Shown here: piece by piece, positions 59,261 through 64,000 of the stretch
Layout of the letters: the number at the start of each line of letters is the position of its first letter
Position numbering within the stretch: the stretch's first letter is position 1
NCBI GenBank assembly: GCA_944470555.2
Contig: OX104131.1
Coordinates: 20,638,515 to 20,702,514 of the forward strand
Reading direction: 5' to 3'
Length of the DNA stretch: 64,000 nucleotides
Origin: Heterobilharzia americana
Taxonomy: Eukaryota > Platyhelminthes > Trematoda > Strigeidida > Schistosomatidae
Notes under the pieces: generated by a model
Told to the model about the DNA's origin: nothing
Database searches by the model: none
What the model saw: only the letters and a program-made list of their open reading frames with translations
Made by a program: the position numbers and the translations under genes

Positions 59261-59713
59261 AGAAAACCTTCCCTTTTAAAGAAATAATTTGAAAGAGGGA
59301 AAGAGAAAGTTTTTTTCGGTTTCTCAAATTTTCCTTTCAGTAACCGTCTTCAAACCAAAGGAATAGTCAATAATAACTTGTTGCTTTAATAAGTAAAGTA
59401 AGAAGCATAAGACGAAAGGTTTTTCACGCAACAAACTAGTCAGTATGTGATACCATTCGAATCTTCATTCAACTTGAACCCATTACCGAACAAAATAATT
59501 TTTATTTTTAGATATTCGGTGAATTTCTTTTTAAAAATAAATGAAATGTAATCTTTTAAAATTAATTTGGTCATGTTCACTGAAGAATGAGAAAAAAAAG
59601 CTTAACTCTTAGCTAATGATTGATAAATTCTGGTCAGTAATTGACTTAATTAAAAAAACAATTATTTCATACTGACAGAAAATTGACTTACTCTTGTAAC
59701 TCCACACTTTTAG
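59261..59713. other. AT-rich stretch; possible intron
   Basis: No supported feature. Confidence 0.35.
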
Positions 59714-59859
59714 AAAACGTTCAGGAATACATTCAACTGCTTCTTGGTATTTTAATTCATCATCCTGAAATTTTCATATTTACATTTACTTCTGAACGTC
59801 GGTACACATTTGTTATGAAGTATCTATATTTATCATATAACCGGTTAACCTTTATTATG
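59714..59859 (+). CDS. Candidate internal exon of an unidentified host gene
   Basis: 146 nt lie between CTCCACACTTTTAG and a GTAATT donor. The frame uses 2 nt and then 48 codons: NVQEYIQLLLGILIHHPEIF, FTFTSERRYTFVMKY, LSYNRLTFIM. It needs a preceding exon ending with one spare base. It cannot follow 43196-43301 directly, since the joined codon would be a stop, so another exon would have to lie between, or it belongs to another gene. The product is not recognised. Confidence 0.3.
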
Positions 59860-60079
59860 GTAATTTTTGTTCAATAACCTAAATTTATAACTTATGTGGC
59901 TATTCAAGAAAAGAAGGTAATTAATAACATTTTAAGAGTATTGAAGTCGCCAATATGCTATTGGATTCAAAAAGACTTTGAACATCTATTACGATGATGT
60001 GATGATGATAATGCCACTGAAACTTTCATCAGATAGTCGCGCAAATGTTTGACATAGGAAAAACATTTCTGAGCAATTG
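59860..60079. other. AT-rich stretch, short
   Basis: Nothing recognised. Confidence 0.3.
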
Positions 60080-60246
60080 CACATTAGATTTATTTGTTTG
60101 ATTTATAACACATAGTGATCTAGTATTATATAGTTAATGACTTCTCGAGAATAAATCATTGCTCATAAGATGATGAGCAATAAATAAGCAAATCTAATAT
60201 GGAACTAAATTCCACCGCAGTGACCATGTTTTACATCTATATTAAT
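60080..60246 (+). repeat. PLE terminal-repeat-like unit, copy 2
   Basis: It starts CACATTAGATTTATTTG and runs through TCTCGAGAATAAATC and CATTGCTCATAA to CAAATCTAATATGG, then the outer segment CCACCGCAGTG and ACATCTATATTAATG. The same unit is inserted at 31391-31586. The right arm is shortened. It lies immediately before PLE N-terminal sequence. Confidence 0.7.
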
Positions 60247-60513
60247 GAAACATATGGTCTTCGTGTCCGAAGGCTAGTCAATAAACTCACACGACTTTCA
60301 CAAACTGAATCACGTCTCACGAATCATTGTATTTTCAATGTTCGTTGTATGAAAAATCAAATTATTCTTAAATATCTCCGTCTACGTATTCCAATATCCA
60401 CTGACAAAATCAAAAGAGCAATAAAACATATCAGCAAACTTTGTCTCAAGGAAGAAATTCACAGGATTATCAGGAAGTTAAGTATGATCAGGAATAAAAT
60501 TGAACAACTGTAA
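60199..60513 (+). pseudogene. Penelope-like element N-terminal region
   Basis: From about residue 25 the frame reads RRLVNKLTRLSQTESRLTNH, then LRLRIPISTDKIKRAI, KEEIHRIIRK and NKIEQL. That pattern of an LxLRxP-type block followed by basic helices ending xEEIHxxxRxL matches the N-terminal domain that precedes RT in PLE proteins. It ends at 60513 without RT, so it is a 3-prime-truncated fragment. The first 25 or so residues overlap the terminal repeat and may not be translated. Confidence 0.55.
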
Positions 60514-60545
60514 TGTAAACTTATGAAGATAGTAAACAGCAGAGA

Positions 60546-60603
60546 CTATACATTTCTTATATATACATTTCTTATATAAACATATGCATTTCTTATATAA
60601 ACA
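60546..60603 (+). repeat. Short tandem repeat, about 20-bp unit
   Basis: CATTTCTTATATA recurs three times at intervals of about 17-24 bp, each followed by an ACATA or AACAT link. Confidence 0.8.
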
Positions 60604-60797
60604 ATAGATAACGCCAGATCAACTGCTTCCAAGAAATCCAGAAACAGTTAAATTAAAAATTTCAACAAATTAATGCAAGAAAAGTATCTCTCGGAAAATA
60701 GTCAGGTTATAAATGAAACATCATCAAGCATAGATGGAATAAAGTAGGTAGTCAATCTCTTCTCGAGAACCTTAAGTTCAGCTGAGACGAAAGTACT

Positions 60798-60945
60798 CGG
60801 ACTGATGTGATTATGAGCAATAATTTATTCTTGAAACGTCATGAACTAAATAATATTAAATCACTGGTTATTATAAATCAAATAAACAAATCTAATATGG
60901 AATTAAATTCTACCACAGTGTCCAAGTTGTACACCTATATTTCTG
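60798..60945 (+). repeat. PLE terminal-repeat-like unit, copy 3
   Basis: GATTATGAGCAATAATTTAT, then CTTGAAACGTCATG, CAAATCTAATATGG and the outer segment CTACCACAGTG, ACACCTATATT. Relative to the outer segment, the interior lies in the opposite orientation to copies 1 and 2. The left arm is missing. Confidence 0.65.
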
Positions 60946-61400
60946 TGCGATTTCGATGAAATTGAGTATGGAATCCGAAGAATGTAGAAATATTTAGTGA
61001 AACTATTTGACTTCTTTCAATTATACAAATGATAACAAATCATAAAGTGTACTCTCATGCGTTTTTAAAATGTCTTCAGTCTATCACCAAACAAGTTAAC
61101 AACAAAATTACGAGGAAATATCACAACAGACAGCAATAGACCTTTGACCAAACAACACTTTATCACACAGATACCACATGAACAGTTACCTGGAATTGCA
61201 AATTTTTGTACCAGATTGATGAACTTCTACCATCGAACCTAAGGTTGGTTTCCCATTCACCCTTCATTTCAATAACGTACTGTTAAAGCAGACGGCAAAA
61301 TAAACAGGCTGGTCATTGTTTATTATCATATGGCAATTACTAAAATTATTTAACTTCCATGATTAGTGAATTTAAAAATTTTCTACAAAGAGTAAATTTG
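60946..61400 (+). pseudogene. Degenerate PLE N-terminal sequence
   Basis: In broken frames ITNHKVYSHAFLKCLQ parallels LTNHCIFNVRCMKNQ of 60199-60513, at a similar distance from the terminal unit. The rest is too decayed to follow, so the end point is a guess. Confidence 0.35.
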
Positions 61401-62496
61401 TTGCGAGATCACACTGGGAATTCCATATTGTTATTGACTGGAATAATGTGATTATTATTGTCATTAGAAATGACTTATATCTATTAAGATGACAGAAAAG
61501 TAATTCAAATCTCTTGCTTTTATAAACGAAACATAAATGTCACTTAAATTTGAGTGGTAGACAGACAAAATCAGTGTTAGACCTCTCAAATAGGTGCACA
61601 GGTTGCCACACTATACAGCAGAATACGATGAACAAGTGGATAGAAAGAGTGATATGAAAGTGAAAAAAACTTGCTTGAGACAATAAGCAATTTCAGAGAA
61701 CGGTCAATGCAAACACTCAAGCTTTTGAAAAAGTCAAAGAATGAAGAGATCTGTACCACTGTGGCCGATTTCTAGCCATCAAGAGTACCCAGCAATGGGT
61801 TCCTACAAAATATTAGACCACAAACAGGCAGGATAAATCTCTCAAATGGCTCAAGCCAACAGTAAGGGACCTTAGTTGATGGTAACACCCAATCATTCTA
61901 AATATGTGAAACATCTTCAAACATAATCAGCTATCGACAATTATGAGGTATCGCGGTAGGCAATTGACTGGCAGGGGTAAAAAATGTCACAGTCACCTAA
62001 ATAAATAAAGGTTTGCAACCTCATCAAATTTTTGCCCCATCATAACAAATAACCTTCGTCTGACTTGGGAATTGCTGACAGGGCAATAATACGAAGACAG
62101 ACGGGGTAAAAATAATAAGTTGCATGTTGCAGCATCAAAGCTAAAAAAATTCAAGGCATATGTTCAAGCAGCCAACATGTCAACAGATACCAGTCTATTT
62201 TATCCACAGTAGTAATCAATGGAAAGTTTCAAGAATCAACAATTGGTTAGAATTAACCAGAACTAGGATTTCGAACTGTGTTCAGTCGAAATATCCTGGT
62301 ACCGTATAAGGCAACAAGTTCGACAAGAAAATCTCCATTTTATCAACTAAAAGCAAGTTTAGCACCACCTGCCTGATACCAGAACCAACGGAAAGCGCAG
62401 TTGCTTTTCGAACTGAGTGAAATATAACCGCCGGAGTTTAGGCTGTAGCATATTGCATAAATATGTCAGAAGCGTATGTTAGACGCAGTCAATTAA
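61401..62496. other. AT-rich stretch with a short repeat
   Basis: CTTCGTCTGACTTGGGAATT at 62055 recurs at 63657 as CTTCGTCTGACTTCAGGATT with about 45 bp of similarity. No gene recognised. Confidence 0.4.
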
Positions 62497-62685
62497 ATGG
62501 AACGTCTTTATCACCCGTTAACCCAGAGTGAAACATTATATGCAGTACATTTTTCAATTACAGATGAGTATGAATCAACCTCATATGAACCAATGCTGGT
62601 GGATGAAGAGAAGATACTACATTATGCTGTGGCATTTTGTCACAAGCTGAGTATTTTCCACGCTCCTGATTCGAAACAGCTGTAG
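62497..62685 (+). CDS. Possible terminal exon or small ORF, unidentified
   Basis: 62 codons follow an in-frame TAA: MERLYHPLTQSETLYAV, ITDEYESTSYEPMLVDEEKI, YAVAFCHKLSIFHAPDSKQL, then stop. Composition is protein-like (acidic centre, Cys/His near the end). An acceptor-like TTTTTCAATTACAG ends at 62565, so the coding part may begin there. No family recognised. Confidence 0.22.
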   Translation: MERLYHPLTQSETLYAVHFSITDEYESTSYEPMLVDEEKILHYAVAFCHKLSIFHAPDSKQL

Positions 62686-64000
62686 CAGCACACTTGAATT
62701 ACTTTCAGTCACATGCATTTTAGGATTATTATCCCAGTCATGATCGCAAGGTAGGTTGGTCACCGATAATGTCGATTTAATGGGAGAATAAGCACTACTA
62801 AATTAGAGGTTACCATACATAGAAAGTCAACTCCAGATACGGTAGGGCATTTCAATCAAGCACTAGTGAATGTGGAGTAGAAAACGTTTTGCATTGTCAA
62901 ACAATCTGTTTTTCTCTTAATTCTGATATGTTTTGCTTGACTTCATCCACTTTGAATATGATGTATCAACAACTAATTGCTGTACTCACTGTAACTTATT
63001 CAATAATATCGTTGCTAAACTTAGTTTAAGCCAGCTTAATACCTGTAGTGGGTAGAGTTTGATTGTGTTCTGTAAACAACAGTTTGACTTCTTCGAAATA
63101 GGACACGCATTCCCGATAAGCGATCTTTTAGCATTTTGACATAGATGCCGAAAATCTGTCCTTATAAACAAACTAAATGCTTGAGAGCTAATAGTTTTAG
63201 TATTTTAGAGGAAATTCTATGTTTATTCTATTGCCAATTAAACAGGAAAATTGTTTGAAAAGGAAGTTGAATTTCTGGTTGGAAGTCAAAGAAGATGAGG
63301 ATGAAATAATAATTGGACTGGAAATTTTCATATTTGGTTCAGGAAAAAAGAGAAAGGTCAATCGACTGATAGTAAGTGGATGTTAAGTTACATTAATTTT
63401 CGCAAATGTCAGTCACAGAGCTAATTTTGAGTGTGTGTGTGTGTGTGTCATAGTCCTCATGTATGTCGTGGGTATTAGGCATTTCAAAACTGTTTAGCTC
63501 ATTGGTGAGAAGCATTTATATAAACAATTCATGGTGAATTTATGTGTCAGCGATATGGTTAAGCTCTGGATTGGCACGCGTATTATATGTCCAAACCACA
63601 TTAGCTAATGAAGCTTCATAACCCCATAAGTCGACTTGCCAGTTTTGCTTATTATCCTTCGTCTGACTTCAGGATTGCTCACATGGTGATACTACGAGGT
63701 CAACTGGGATCAGAACCATGAACGGAACATTAGAGGGTATCTATAAATTGCACTTTCAAAGCTTGGAAACTCTATGTCTTCTGAAATTGATGTAAAAAAC
63801 AGTTTAGTGAATGCGCAGTATGTGAATAAGTTTATTCTGTGTTCTCTTTAATTTGCCGTTTGCAGTAACACTTTCTTCGGACGTGCCCTTAACAAAGTAT
63901 TCGAAACTTTGTTTTAGTTACTAAGAGCAATACATTCTACGCAAAAGTAGTGTTATTTAATGGAATTTGTGAGATGAATACGTGTTATAATCAGTGTGAC
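62686..64000. other. AT-rich stretch, microsatellite, short repeat
   Basis: A (GT)9 run is at 63431-63448. At 63657-63705 the minus strand reads ATGGTTCTGATCCCAGTTG, which is B-box-like, so the short repeat shared with 62055 may be tRNA-derived. No gene recognised. Confidence 0.4.

Noticed and set aside
1..64000. CRISPR arrays, operons, prophage, bacterial promoters or terminators
   Set aside because: No spaced direct repeats or dense gene blocks; the sequence is metazoan repeat-rich DNA.

Overview
The window looks like gene-poor intergenic or intronic DNA of a digenean flatworm, most likely a schistosome or close relative. The evidence is an AT-rich background with no long host reading frame, several copies of a roughly 3.2 kb RTE-type non-LTR retrotransposon, Penelope-like elements (PLEs) with a GIY-YIG endonuclease, and tRNA-headed SINE fragments carrying hammerhead-ribozyme-like cores, a combination well known from schistosome genomes. 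The species is an inference from this repeat content. Nothing in the window looks bacterial.

Layout. 1-9.4 kb: three closely related defective RTE copies (1-397 minus, 3111-5276 plus, 8685-9390 plus), a decayed PLE (about 1131-2230 minus) and a SINE/hammerhead cluster built round a palindrome (6418-6945). 9.4-21.2 kb: mostly unassigned AT-rich DNA with one decayed PLE (12855-14195 plus), a long hairpin just after it (14221-14422), SINE fragments and two copies of a second tRNA-headed repeat. 21.2-32.4 kb: rearranged RTE copies (21241-22040 minus with a nested insertion; 22490-23690 plus; 31081-32296 plus with a long target-site duplication and a nested 196-bp PLE-terminal-like insertion), SINEs and a cluster of the second tRNA-headed repeat (29.27-30.16 kb). 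33.3-40.2 kb: the centrepiece, two near-identical full-length RTE copies in opposite orientation, separated by about 335 bp. 40.2-46.3 kb: two exon-like stretches with good splice sites, which may be host gene. 46.3-54.2 kb: one old full-length RTE (plus) and one young full-length RTE (50961-54210 minus). 54.2-64 kb: PLE fragments (RT piece at 56.1 kb; 5-prime ends at 60.1 and 60.8 kb), SINE traces, a third exon-like stretch (59714-59859) and a terminal-exon-like frame (62497-62685).

The RTE protein has an N-terminal apurinic-type endonuclease, a linker, a reverse transcriptase with an FADD active site and a C-terminal tail. None of the three young copies is intact: each carries frameshifts or a stop. 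All three share a 5-nt insertion that separates the RT frame from the conserved C-terminal tail, so the recently active lineage seems to have spread with that break. I find no wholly new system. The points most worth checking are that shared break, the 6.8-kb inverted RTE pair, the PLE-terminal-like inserts whose interior lies in both orientations, the palindromic SINE leader, and the possible multi-exon host gene on the plus strand from 40.7 kb onward.
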